Below, one piece after another: positions 51,000 through 58,500 of a stretch of 64,000 nucleotides of DNA. A program made the translations under genes and the position numbers. This DNA is from Sipunculus nudus. Its lineage: Eukaryota; Annelida; Sipuncula; Golfingiida; Sipunculidae. Positions within the stretch are counted from its first letter, which is position 1. Each line of letters starts with the position of its first letter. Below the pieces are notes generated by a model. The model had not been told where the DNA came from. It did no database searches and was given only the letters and a program-made list of their open reading frames with translations. The stretch lies in NCBI GenBank assembly GCA_026874595.1, contig CM049316.1, positions 34,975,339 to 35,039,338 on the forward strand, read 5' to 3'.

Positions 51000-51183
51000 G
51001 GGAGATAGAGAGACGGGAAGTAGGCGTGGTCAGCCCAGCTGAGAGTTGCACAGTAAACTAACTTACATCATCCATAAGCATGATAACAAAGTTCGGCAGA
51101 TCGCTCTGCTGGTCATCCGTGATCACGGGCCTTAGACATGATAACACACAAAGGGTTAAGATAGTCCACACGCCGGCCTCCAT
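30425..51183 (-). CDS. GALNS: N-acetylgalactosamine-6-sulfatase, 14 coding exons, complete
   Basis: Lysosomal sulfatase that removes 6-sulfate from N-acetylgalactosamine in chondroitin sulfate and from galactose in keratan sulfate. Joining the 14 exons gives 1,554 nt, 517 residues (human 522), with all junctions in phase and GT-AG. Residues 1-22 look like a signal peptide. Catalytic residues seen: Asp38-Asp39, Cys78 in the CSPSR motif (converted to formylglycine by SUMF1 in this family), Arg82, Lys139 and His141 in GKWHLG, His236, Asp286-Asn287 in SSDNGG, and Lys307 in LCGKET. The C-terminus keeps the NWAPPGC block and spaced cysteines. The protein aligns with human GALNS along its whole length, so orthology is very likely. 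The gene spans 20.8 kb; introns hold a DIRS element (intron 10), a TTAA element (intron 8) and a minisatellite (intron 2). It is divergent to VIRMA. Exon 11's donor is the only uncertain junction. Confidence 0.97.
31094..31211 (-). CDS. GALNS: GALNS coding exon 13 (residues 450-489)
   Basis: Encodes [20 protein letters not shown] and [18 protein letters not shown], the C-terminal region that in human reads EALVPAQPQLNVCNWAVM. Acceptor cag, donor gtatat, phase 0. Confidence 0.94.
31951..32072 (-). CDS. GALNS: GALNS coding exon 12 (residues 410-449 plus 2 nt)
   Basis: Encodes [20 protein letters not shown] and [20 protein letters not shown], matching human GIDFCPG and [11 protein letters not shown]. 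Acceptor cag, donor gtcagt, phase 2. Confidence 0.94.
32586..32945 (+). repeat. Interspersed repeat R3, copy 1 (GALNS intron 11)
   Basis: Starts CTCCTGTACACAAGTGGAAA and shares blocks (TTTTTCAAGC..., ATGCAGTTTTGATATGG, GGTGGACTGTG, AACCATAACAATATG) with the 48.0-kb copy. Open frames on either strand here are repeat-derived. Confidence 0.65.
33140..33236 (-). CDS. GALNS: GALNS coding exon 11 (residues 377-409)
   Basis: Encodes [20 protein letters not shown] and [13 protein letters not shown]. Two donors are possible. gtcagg after ATG (used here) keeps the frame into exon 12. gtacaa five bases further on would put a TAG stop at the start of exon 12, so I rejected it. Human GALNS has two more residues at this junction. 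Confidence 0.88.
33930..34281 (+). repeat. Interspersed repeat R2, long form cut by the DIRS element
   Basis: Shares CACACAGGCTG, GTGTTTATAACATGTGGGGA and GTCAATACTGCTGTGTTTAC with the 12.4-kb copy and ends TTATAAGAACTTTTCA exactly where the DIRS element begins. Confidence 0.6.
34282..34485 (-). repeat. DIRS 3' inverted terminal repeat with 39-bp outer extension
   Basis: Positions 34,321-34,485 are inverted relative to 38,878-39,042. The outer 39 bp (starting AACCCCCCATTCCCC) are absent from the other terminal repeat but are present, inverted, in the internal complementary region. Confidence 0.92.
34531..34639 (-). repeat. DIRS internal complementary region
   Basis: Left half 34,531-34,594 is complementary to the left element end (34,282-34,345) with one mismatch. 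Right half 34,593-34,639 is complementary to the right end (39,008-39,054) perfectly. The halves overlap at a TT inside TTTT. The region is thus a copy of the circular junction of the two element ends, the hallmark of DIRS1-like elements. Confidence 0.93.
34703..35215 (-). pseudogene. DIRS tyrosine recombinase, C-terminal catalytic part
   Basis: Begins with [20 protein letters not shown] (35,145-35,210). A TAA stop lies at 35,123-35,125. The same frame then continues with [14 protein letters not shown], the HELR box (H-x-x-R), [15 protein letters not shown] with the Trp and the nucleophile Tyr. The first catalytic Arg and the N-terminal domain are absent, apparently by deletion. This part shows the element is DIRS-like and not an LTR retrotransposon. 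Confidence 0.87.
35167..35940 (-). pseudogene. DIRS RNase H region, frameshifted
   Basis: [12 protein letters not shown] (catalytic Asp) lies near 35,830-35,870 in one frame. After a frame change near 35,800 come [10 protein letters not shown] (Glu) and [16 protein letters not shown] (Asp), then [10 protein letters not shown], the DIRS/Ty3-type RNase H end. Further on, [16 protein letters not shown] and HPAAPWFP belong to the linker found between RNase H and recombinase. After PWFP the expected linker and recombinase N-terminus are missing. Confidence 0.85.
35766..36899 (-). pseudogene. DIRS reverse transcriptase region, frameshifted
   Basis: Motifs in order on the minus strand: [20 protein letters not shown] with LKHLNAF (36,580-36,665), then after a frame change near 36,505 the [10 protein letters not shown] block, then [18 protein letters not shown], then catalytic YLDD at 36,301-36,312. 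The HVPIHP and YLDDW signatures are typical of DIRS and related polymerases. A second frame change near 36,160 leads into the RNase H region. The frame changes mean no intact polymerase is encoded. Confidence 0.88.
37144..38536 (-). pseudogene. DIRS gag-like region, frameshifted
   Basis: Three overlapping minus-strand reading frames follow one another (38,536-37,850; 37,853-37,293; 37,479-37,144). The first is rich in Pro, Ala and Ser; the last contains [16 protein letters not shown] and [18 protein letters not shown], helical sequence of the kind found in DIRS gag. The call rests mainly on position upstream of reverse transcriptase; no zinc knuckle was seen. Confidence 0.6.
38878..39052 (-). 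repeat. DIRS 5' inverted terminal repeat
   Basis: Its reverse complement matches 34,321-34,485 almost base for base. Its outer end (39,008-39,054) is complementary to 34,593-34,639 of the internal region without a mismatch. The outermost bases differ from those of the other terminal repeat, as is usual in DIRS elements. Confidence 0.92.
39157..39293 (-). CDS. GALNS: GALNS coding exon 10 (residues 332-376 plus 2 nt)
   Basis: Encodes [20 protein letters not shown] and continues through [13 protein letters not shown] to GEIFE. The donor is gtagta, phase 2. The right end of the DIRS element lies only about 105 bp downstream in the intron. Confidence 0.94.
40072..40175 (-). CDS. GALNS: GALNS coding exon 9 (residues 297-331)
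   Basis: Encodes [20 protein letters not shown] and [15 protein letters not shown]. Lys307 of LCGK is the sulfate-binding lysine of the family. Acceptor cag, donor gtaaga, phase 0. Confidence 0.95.
40514..40705 (+). repeat. Interspersed repeat R1, left part (interrupted copy)
   Basis: Starts AAGAGCACTGCAAATGTGCA and contains CCTCATTAAATATGCATGAA, a roughly 170-bp monomer, then the beginning of a second monomer cut at TTAA by the 1,449-bp element. Confidence 0.75.
40706..42154. mobile_element. 1,449-bp TTAA-flanked DNA transposon, probably non-autonomous
   Basis: Terminal inverted repeats GGTAGCAGGACTGGTC and its near complement GACCAGTCCTACCACC bound the element, and TTAA occurs directly outside at both ends (40,702-40,705 and 42,155-42,158). 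Removing the element and one TTAA restores an uninterrupted copy of the surrounding interspersed repeat, so the insertion is well defined. TTAA duplications point to the piggyBac or Kolobok type. An 82-codon frame at 41,362-41,610 with an acidic Ser/Asp stretch (SSDDESSDD) may be a transposase remnant; I do not recognise it. It lies in GALNS intron 8. Confidence 0.85.
42155..42513 (+). repeat. Interspersed repeat R1, right part
   Basis: Continues from the TTAA with ATATGCATGGATTTTGCTGG and a third monomer (CTGATTAAATATGCATGGAT), ending near ACAGACAGATGGACAAT. With the left part it makes about three monomers. Confidence 0.75.
42686..42816 (-). CDS. GALNS: GALNS coding exon 8 (residues 253-296 plus 1 nt)
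   Basis: Encodes [16 protein letters not shown] and [18 protein letters not shown]. Asp286 and Asn287 of SSDNGG complete the calcium site. Acceptor tag, donor gtaaga, phase 1. The following intron 8 carries the TTAA-flanked element. Confidence 0.95.
43460..43587 (-). CDS. GALNS: GALNS coding exon 7 (residues 211-252 plus 2 nt)
   Basis: Encodes [20 protein letters not shown] and [11 protein letters not shown]. His236 in DATHGP is the conserved catalytic histidine. The donor chosen is gtgagtg after GGGTT; it gives SQRGLYGDAV on joining, matching human SQRGRYGDAV. A nearer gttg would lose one residue. Confidence 0.93.
43765..43905 (+). repeat. Interspersed repeat R2, short form (GALNS intron 6)
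   Basis: TTAATATATACATAGAGGAA, GCCAGAAATCACTT and GGTGAATGGGCACCT match the other R2 copies. Confidence 0.65.
44076..44142 (-). CDS. GALNS: GALNS coding exon 6 (residues 188-210)
   Basis: Encodes [20 protein letters not shown], closely matching human YYEEFPINLKTGEANLTQ. It contains the N-glycosylation sequon NMT. Acceptor cag, donor gtaagt, phase 0. Confidence 0.95.
44700..45012 (+). repeat. Interspersed repeat R1, second copy (GALNS intron 5)
   Basis: Carries AAGAGCATTGCAAATGGTGC and GATTAAATATGCATGAATTT, then TGAGTCTCATGAAAATCCAG and a GGATGGACAG-type end. Same family as the interrupted copy at 40.5-42.5 kb. Confidence 0.7.
45085..45235 (-). mobile_element. Diverged SINE related to the 8.7-kb copy (GALNS intron 5)
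   Basis: CCATGACCAGTGCTCATTCA and CTCCAGGGTGAAGAGAG resemble the 8.7-kb element's CCATGACCAGTACCCATACA. The tRNA-like head is degraded. Confidence 0.5.
45317..45460 (-). CDS. GALNS: GALNS coding exon 5 (residues 140-187)
   Basis: Encodes [19 protein letters not shown], then [20 protein letters not shown]. His141 is the conserved active-site histidine. The exon ends with two bases of an arginine codon; the donor is gtatga. Confidence 0.95.
45940..46110 (+). repeat. Short tandem duplications in GALNS intron 4
   Basis: TTTGACCACAAGGTAGTTTG occurs twice in a row (45,989 and 46,013) and an outer block (ACAAACTT...GATT, GCAGGTCC) is duplicated at about 90 bp. Confidence 0.6.
46333..46435 (-). CDS. 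GALNS: GALNS coding exon 4 (residues 106-139)
   Basis: Encodes [18 protein letters not shown] through SKIIGK. The last lysine (Lys139) belongs to the catalytic GKWHLG motif that is completed in exon 5. Acceptor cag, donor gtgagt, phase 2. Confidence 0.95.
46886..46960 (-). CDS. GALNS: GALNS coding exon 3 (residues 81-105)
   Basis: Completes the sulfatase signature with S-R-A-A (Arg82 stabilises formylglycine) and continues [20 protein letters not shown], a block nearly identical to human GALNS. Acceptor cag, donor gtaaga, phase 1. Confidence 0.96.
47405..47735 (+). repeat. Minisatellite in GALNS intron 2
   Basis: About seven diverged units of 44-48 bp containing TGTGGATCACTGCTGCATTG and AAGTACATAA. 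They lie just downstream of exon 2 in gene orientation. Confidence 0.75.
47777..47900 (-). CDS. GALNS: GALNS coding exon 2 (residues 40-80 plus 1 nt)
   Basis: Encodes [13 protein letters not shown] through NPLCSP. The formylglycine-precursor cysteine (Cys78) is near the exon end; its CxPSR motif is split across introns 2 and 3 boundary, the serine codon being completed by exon 3. Acceptor cag, donor gtaagt, phase 1. Confidence 0.96.
48042..48385 (+). repeat. Interspersed repeat R3, copy 2 (GALNS intron 1)
   Basis: TCCTGTACACAAGTGGAAAT, GATTTTTCAAACTTCC, CATGTGGACTGTGATTAC and AACTATAACAATGTG match the 32.6-kb copy in order and spacing. Confidence 0.65.
50958..50998 (+). repeat. GA microsatellite in GALNS intron 1
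   Basis: AG dinucleotides, about 20 units, ending 69 bp from exon 1. Confidence 0.95.
51067..51183 (-). CDS. GALNS: GALNS coding exon 1 (residues 1-39)
   Basis: Starts at ATG 51,181-51,183. It encodes a hydrophobic signal peptide ([12 protein letters not shown]) and then NFVIMLMDD, whose two final aspartates bind calcium in the sulfatase family. The donor is gtaagt, phase 0. The upstream side carries the E-box cluster. Confidence 0.95.
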
Positions 51184-51254
51184 GGTGCGTACTGCGTGCT
51201 GTCCCTGAATAAAGTCAAACTGATCGAGGTGGAAACTTTTGTTTTGGTGGGAAT

Positions 51255-51309
51255 GTCACATGAGCACACGGCACGTGATTTCCATAAGCGGCGTCCGGTG
51301 TCATGTGAC
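51255..51309. promoter_or_regulatory. Three CLEAR-like E-boxes in the GALNS upstream region
   Basis: GTCACATGAG (51,255-51,264), GGCACGTGAT (51,270-51,279) and GTCATGTGAC (51,300-51,309) lie 72-126 bp upstream of the GALNS start codon. The CLEAR consensus GTCACGTGAC, bound by TFEB/TFE3/MITF, is typical of lysosomal gene promoters; the three sites match 8, 8 and 9 of 10 positions. The clustering and distance fit a lysosomal enzyme. Binding itself is inferred. Confidence 0.5.
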
Positions 51310-51664
51310 CGGTAGTTAGTCTGGTACCCTTCTTTTACATGCTCGCAGTTTTTAATTTTATAACACGGAGATCGGCTACACTTCGAACAAGTGCTCAGCT
51401 ATTTAAAAAAAAAAAAAAAACAACAAAAAAAAAAAAACACACACACACATACACACCTGATGCGTTTCATTCTTTGTCTAGCTAAGACGGTTCATCTGAT
51501 TGAATCAAGCAATTTTAAAATGTTAAAATTTATTCAAGAATTAGTTATATTGAATTTTAAAAAATATAACTTAATTCACATTATATCAAGTAACGAATAC
51601 ATATTTAGCTTATTTTTTAACCTTGTTAAATTGATATATAAAGACTATCAAACCATATGTATTC

Positions 51665-51801
51665 TTCTTATTTTTCTTCTTCTTTTTCTTCTTCTTCTTC
51701 TTCTTATTATTATTATTATTATTATAATTAATACTGTTGTTATTTTTTGTTAATGTTGTTTGATAATTATTATTATTTTAATTATTATTATTATTATTAT
51801 A

Positions 51802-51850
<49 letters not shown>
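51665..51850 (+). repeat. CTT and ATT microsatellites
   Basis: CTT repeats lead into ATT/TTA repeats. The Leu/Ile-rich open frames across this stretch are artefacts. Confidence 0.9.
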
Positions 51851-51851
<1 letters not shown>

Positions 51852-52211
51852 TGGATTGAAAAAGGAGTGCCACTTGTGCGACAGTTACATATATAAAAAA
51901 AAAGGATCGATCTATTTATACATTTTTTATCATATAACTATATATAATTGAAATAATAGTTCATTGAATGAATACCTTTCTGTCTGTGTTCATAATTCGT
52001 TTTAATGGATGTAACCGCGCATATACTGAAAATGGCTTTAACAAGTCAACCAATAATACGTCAGTTATATATAGAAGGAAAATATCAAGTATGAACATTT
52101 AGAAAAAACTGTGGGATGACAGTTTTATCATAAGAAAACTTCTATAATCTAAAATTCCATTGCAGCTATATAACATTGCAATTTATGTATACATGTGAAT
52201 CGTTTTCAACC

Positions 52212-52213
<2 letters not shown>

Positions 52214-52278
<65 letters not shown>
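52214..52278. repeat. AT microsatellite upstream of VIRMA
   Basis: Uninterrupted AT dinucleotides ending about 170 bp before the VIRMA start codon. Confidence 0.95.
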
Positions 52279-52281
<3 letters not shown>

Positions 52282-52448
52282 TATGAAAATGAAATCTTTA
52301 TTACTCTGAAAATCTACTGATTTAAGTGCCATAATATAACTATTAGGCAGTGCAACATAAAAATGAATGCCAACTGTTGAGTTGGTTACTAATTAATACG
52401 GTTCATTTCTATACACACCGGGCTGTTCAATGGTAATCGGCATTCAAC

Positions 52449-52508
52449 ATGGGAGACAGCAATGCCGAGCTTTTGTTTTTCGATACATTTTCTCATGAAA
52501 ACACTGAG
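52449..52508 (+). CDS. VIRMA: VIRMA coding exon 1 (residues 1-20)
   Basis: ATG at 52,449 starts MGDSNAELLFFDTFSHENTE, then gtaagt donor, phase 0. It matches the human N-terminus in length and in the ELLF-DTF-H pattern, which fixes the start codon. Confidence 0.93.
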
Positions 52509-55500
52509 GTAAGTGATGATTGGTGTTGATGTGCTAGTTGAATCATTTTTCTTGATTTATATGCACCATGATTGATCCCTAAAAATTTGCAAAAATCCTC
52601 GGATCTGCAGCCGGCGTCATAGCCTGTTCTGGATTTCACATATTATCGTTCACCTGATTTGACAGGGGTTGCGTCCAGTTATTCAGTCTTTTACAGAGTC
52701 ACACTAAACCACACTGACTCAGGCTGTGGCCTAGAGTCACACCATCAGTATTAAATATAGTACGACTATATAACCCTTCATTCATCTGAAAAAAAAGGGT
52801 TTAAAGAAGTGTCACATAAATTGTTGCATTTCTAATTTTCTTACTTTTTCTCTTAAAAAATTACCAGTTTTGTCATTATCAGTTTTAGCCCTAGCACCCG
52901 TCCTCTCTTACTACCCTACGCTGTGCGAGAGCCCTAGAAGATGATTTGAGGAAACTGGAGACATTCCACATGACAATTAAATTCTTATATTTCGTCTGAA
53001 AATGTTGTATTCATTAAGAAATAAAGATATTCTTATCAAATACGCATATAACATACCACTTAGACAGTGTTTGTCCTCTTTAATTGTTGATCAGAAGAAT
53101 ATGTATTATCCTAATAATGGGTGATACACGGGGAACGATGTCTGCTCTGGGTTTTCCCCCTAGCCACGGCTGGCCGGCAGCCGCCTTTGTAACCAGTGGT
53201 AACGGGCCGTGTTGGCTCAGCGAGCAAAGGTCACGCAGTTCATTGTTTCAGATTCTGAGACAGTTTCAAGTGCACGGGTTACAAAGTTTAAAAAGTGAGT
53301 CTTGTTAACATACTAAAACATAATATTTAGCTGAATTTCTTGGTCATTCGAATAAAGTACTATATCTCCCTTAGATTACTTAAAGTTTCCTTGTCATAAA
53401 CACACTATTTGATTTTACACGATTTTTTTCCGACAAGGGTTTGAAGTTCTCCAGTTTACTCTGAAGCTTTTTATGCGGCGGTATCCAGGGTCCTGGATAC
53501 CGCCGCATTTAGTGCAGTTATATCAGTTTATGCCAACTGCTATCAATTGTGCTGAGCACGACAAGCTTTAGTCCATATATGAAACTTGATGTCCTTTGAT
53601 GTGTCTCTCCTGGATGGACATTACAGTCCATGGGGCAAATGTAGATTCATTGCAGACCGTGTCACCACAATTTTGTAACAATAGGTCCAGGGCCCTCAGC
53701 CCAGATGACAGGTGCAGCGTTTGTGTGACCCCATAGATTTGGCCTCTTAACCACTGCCAACACTTCTTTGTTAAAGCCAGTGGGCACATGTATTACATTA
53801 ACATATTCACTTCTATCATCTTGGCCCACCAAGCTGAATCACAGGGTCACACATTTTTAAAATAAATAATAACACTGTTTCATTAATATTATATTTTTTT
53901 AAATATTGTTTTATTTTTTATCATTTAGGACTTAAATTTAGACCTGGTACAGTTTCCACGGCCAGTACTTTTACATGAGATTAGGGTCATACCTCTGGGC
54001 ACTAAAGTTTATGCAGATGTTCCTGGCGGGGCTCGCATGGGGTGAGTTTAAAATTCTTATTTCAGATACAATATATTCATATAAAAATAATCTTGACATA
54101 TTACCTTTTGTCAAAGAAAGCCAAATTTTTCTCTATATACTTTCTTTTTAATGTTTAAGTGATCTGCTGCATTTAATTTGAAGAGGTGTCAAACATAAAC
54201 TTGGTGATTTTAAACTCATTGCTCAAATATCAAGAAACTTAGTAAACATTTAAAAATAATAGGCTTGACCAGTCTCTTTTGTAGCATTGTGACAATATTT
54301 TAGTATTAATGTGTCAGTACTGCCAGTTCACTAGTGTGATTATCGATGGCTCTTAAAAGGAATAACATACCAATTATATTATCAGTGTCTTTTGTTTTTA
54401 TTTAACTTGTATTTTTCCTTCACAGGGCTACAAACCCTTCATCATTTAACCTTGAGCTGTTTGTCAATGATCTAAATCTGAGAGATGCTTCTACGTTTGT
54501 CAAACTGGGCATGTAAGTGGTTTCGTGAAGTGTATCCTTACACATGTATGTATGTATTGGTTGAAGCTTACTTTTACACGAATGAACTTTTTATCTTATA
54601 AAGGCCCACAGCCTCTCCAAAGGCAGGATTTAGTCTTTTTAAATTGTTTTTAAAAAAACACTACAGAAATAGTTAATTTCTGAAGTAAATAGGAATTCTT
54701 AAACCCAAACTCGTGATCCTACTCTTATCATATTCTCCTTGCAAATTGCTTGCAACAAAAATTTTTAAAAAAGTTTTTCCAACAAATTTTCCTAGATTGT
54801 TATATATGCTATTCTGTACCTAGATGTATACTATACAACTGATTAAGTAACCAAGTAAAATGTCATAAAATATAAAGACACTAGGTTATTTCTTTAGTTG
54901 AAAAAATGGGCATGATGAGTCCCAAATAAAATAGAATCTTTTATTTTCTTATATAACAGTTACATTTTGGAACTTTGAAAGAATTTTCATAATTTTCCTT
55001 GAAGCGAGGTGGTTCCTATAAGAATTCCTTGCATTTAATGGAGTTTGGCTGTTGAAAATCTTTATATTGAGCGTAAAATCCCTAATCTGTCATATTGCTT
55101 TCTTTTTTCATATGACAAATGTAAGTGCTCCTGTGACTCCATCAAAGGTGCCCATTCACTTGTCTTTTGAAAAAGAACTTGTGTGATTTCTGGCTTTCTC
55201 TGTGTATATATTAGTGATCAGGGTAATTTTGGTTGTGAAAAGTTCTTATAAGGCCATCGCTCCAAGGGATTACCTTCATTTACAAAGGTCAGATAAGTGA
55301 TTGGGTCCCTTTAAATTTATAATTTCCAGCTTTTATTGATGACACAGTTAATACAACACCGTATTTTGCAGGTTGGATTACAAGGAGAATGTTGACATAC
55401 AATTACCAATCGAGAAGAAGCTTCCAACGGATGGATTGATTCTGAAGGGATGGTACACAACAATTACTGTAGCAGTGTATGGCAGTCCGACCACGGTGGT

Positions 55501-58500
55501 GAGGGATAGGGCTTCCCCACCACCCCCGCCCCCACCCACACAGGCCCCAAATATCCCTACAGTACATGCTGTTCCACAGCCAGGTCAGTGGTTGTTCTGC
55601 ATATTGCTGACATGTTTTAAAATGTTTACCTGTTTTCTGTGTGTGGAGGTCAGGTGAAATCGGAAGTCTGTAAGGTTAAAGGTCATGTGGTTAAATTTTT
55701 GATATGGAAAGGGGTTGCAAATTTTTGGCTCAGGTACTCAAAAACGTTATCATTCTTTTACCCAACTATTTGTTACCATGGCAAAATTATAAGAAAAAAT
55801 TCCAACTTAAAATATTACTAAATGTCTGTTTCTGGTAAAACCCATCTCATGTGCCCCTTGGATATAGCATTATCAAAAGATTTACATTGAAAGTTTTAAG
55901 GTATGTGAAGTGGTGCTATGGCATTTCATTTGGCTAGCACACATTATTTATATTGGTCAGAAATAAATTAGATAAACAGACATGCAAATAACAATAACTA
56001 CATGAGTAAATGCTTTAATTAACATCAATACAGGCTTGCATAAATACTCAAGTCCTTGTCTTGACTTTAGTATTTGTTAGAATTACTCTAAGGTACTCAA
56101 GTACATCTTCAGTGAATGCTTTACTGTCCAACAATGCAGTCCTGTTTAAGTACTCAAGTCCTGATCTTGGACATGAGTATTTATTAGGTTTACTCAGACT
56201 TGGGTACTCAGGTACTCCTTTAAGCACTTGATTAATAAATTTTCCCTTAACAGTAACAATGGAAGGCCTCAAGTTTGGGTTTATGTATCTCATTTGGAAA
56301 ACTTCATTATCACATTCTGGATTAAAACTTCTTTTTTTGTTCAAAGACTTTTTTACAGGTAAATAAGGTCTATAAGAGTAACATTGCAGTGTGTGATGCA
56401 TCTTTTTCCTGCCATGGAAACCATTGATGGTTTTTTAGCAAGAGCTTAAATGTCTTAGTGGAGGCATGTGGTGTCTACTGGCTGCTCTCTAATTGCATGT
56501 TTATTTATTTTAGGGGTCCAGATGCCACAACCTGTGGAGTTCCAAGTCAACCAGCCCCTGCCTCCAGTAATACCAGAGCGACCAGTCATGGAATTCACCC
56601 ACTTACCCCCGCCCCCTGTGCAAACCCACTTACCACCCCCACCGATACATACGCAGCCACCTGCCCTGAATCAGCCGACCCCGCACCTTGAACCCATACC
56701 TCCCATGAACTCAATAGCACCACCACCGCACAGAGACAGTATACCACCACCCCAGGCTCATCCCTTACCACCTGTATCAGGTATGGTACCGTTACCAGTA
56801 CCTCCTGTACGAGACTTTGATCCACGGGTGGCGCCCCCTAATATAAGAACCCCTCCACCAGGTGCTCATGACATGCACAGAGATCGTCATCAAGAATCTG
56901 GAGAATTATATGATGATAAACGAGATGGCAGGGACCAGTATCATCGAGAACATCCGCAAGATCATGAACAGTCACATGGCCCTGAAAGGGATGATGGAAT
57001 GGATATTAGGGAGAGGGATAATTACCGACCAAGGAGGGATATAGATTTTGATACCAGGGAGAGGGGGAAACCAAGGACGCCACCACCAAGGTCAAGGTCA
57101 CCATCACCAAGGTCAAGGTCACCTGTATCCAGAGGGTCAAGCAGGTCTAGAGAGCCTGAGGAGCCACCTGAGCCTAATGTTCAAGGTATTATCACAACTA
57201 ATGCCCCTTTATTCATTTAGAGAAAGTAACAATTAAGTATTACACTCAGAGTGGTAATGTTACCAAAATATTTATAGGGCGAGCATGTTACTCTGCAAGA
57301 TCTGTTTGGTATTTGTTGGTTATTTTCAAAGAATAAGGTATGGGGACACCAGACTAGTAAATTGTATTCAGGCTCTGGCACACAATTATGAGGCTGTAGT
57401 GCACATTTTTTTAATCCTTTAATTTTGATATACCAGTTGTGACAATTTACACAGGAAGTGCATAATAATGTGAACAGCGTGAAATGATGCATATGAACAA
57501 CACGTTTTCTTCTATTTTTTTTTAAAGATGCACTTATGAATGAAAATATTATACTATTAATATATATTATATAATTACATCTTTCAAGGGAATTGGACAA
57601 GCAGCAATTAACGACAATAATGCTATTGACCTGGCTCTCTTTAACCCCTTAAAAAATTTAATTAGTTTTAAGAAGGTCTGTTATATAAGGAAAATACAGC
57701 ACAGGGAAGGATTCATGATTATTTTCTGACAAGACATCATTTGCAGATTGTAATCTCACAGACAGAAAGACTGTTAATATAAAATTTTATTCCTACATGG
57801 CAGGGGAAACAAATAACTCGCACTGAATATTTATAAGTATTAAGAGTTTGTTTTGCAAATCAAAGATTCATTTAGAATAATAAAAAAACTGTTAACAGGC
57901 AAGTAATGAAGAAATTAGTCAAGATTATTTTACTAGAAACTCACTTTTTTTTCAGAACCACCAGGACCTATACATCCCCCACCTCCAGATGACCTGTTTG
58001 ACCCCTTAACCCCAGATCACTCTCCGACAGAAGATGAAAAGATATACACTGGCATGCTGTCAGATGGGGAGATACCAGTATGTTTTGTTTCAGATTTATT
58101 TCAAAGAAATTTCATATACTCATTTAATTCATTTAAGTTGAAGTTTTAAAAGCCAGTGTATGATAAATACAAAGTATCAGTCTTGATCAGATTCAGATTT
58201 GGAAGTAATATACTTGCTATAAAGTCTTATCGGTAGAACAGTGAAAATAATCATTCTTTAACTGTTTATTACTAGCTTTTAGAAAATTTTCACATTCAGA
58301 TGTGATTGTTTTCAAAGTTGCTTGTTATTTCAAAAACATATGGAATTATCAAACTTGTTTGTTCAATATTGTCAGTGGCAGAGGTTTTTAGGGAAAATTT
58401 CAAAAATTATGATTATGAAAAAATTTCTTATTCTATACCAGTTGTTGCAAATATTCATATCTTAAGATTACCCTTGATGTTAAAATTTAAATATAATTTA

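Larger units (their letters stand above)
51184..52448. promoter_or_regulatory. Divergent GALNS/VIRMA intergenic region
   Basis: These 1,265 bp separate the two start codons of head-to-head genes. They hold the E-box cluster near GALNS, A-rich and CA-rich tracts at 51,403-51,455, a CTT/ATT-rich stretch at 51,665-51,850, and an AT dinucleotide run at 52,214-52,278. No TATA box or transcription start can be assigned with confidence, so a shared promoter is only a possibility. Confidence 0.5.

Noticed and set aside
51391-51951. Leu/Ile-rich frames that look like membrane segments
   Set aside because: They are translations of CTT and ATT microsatellites.
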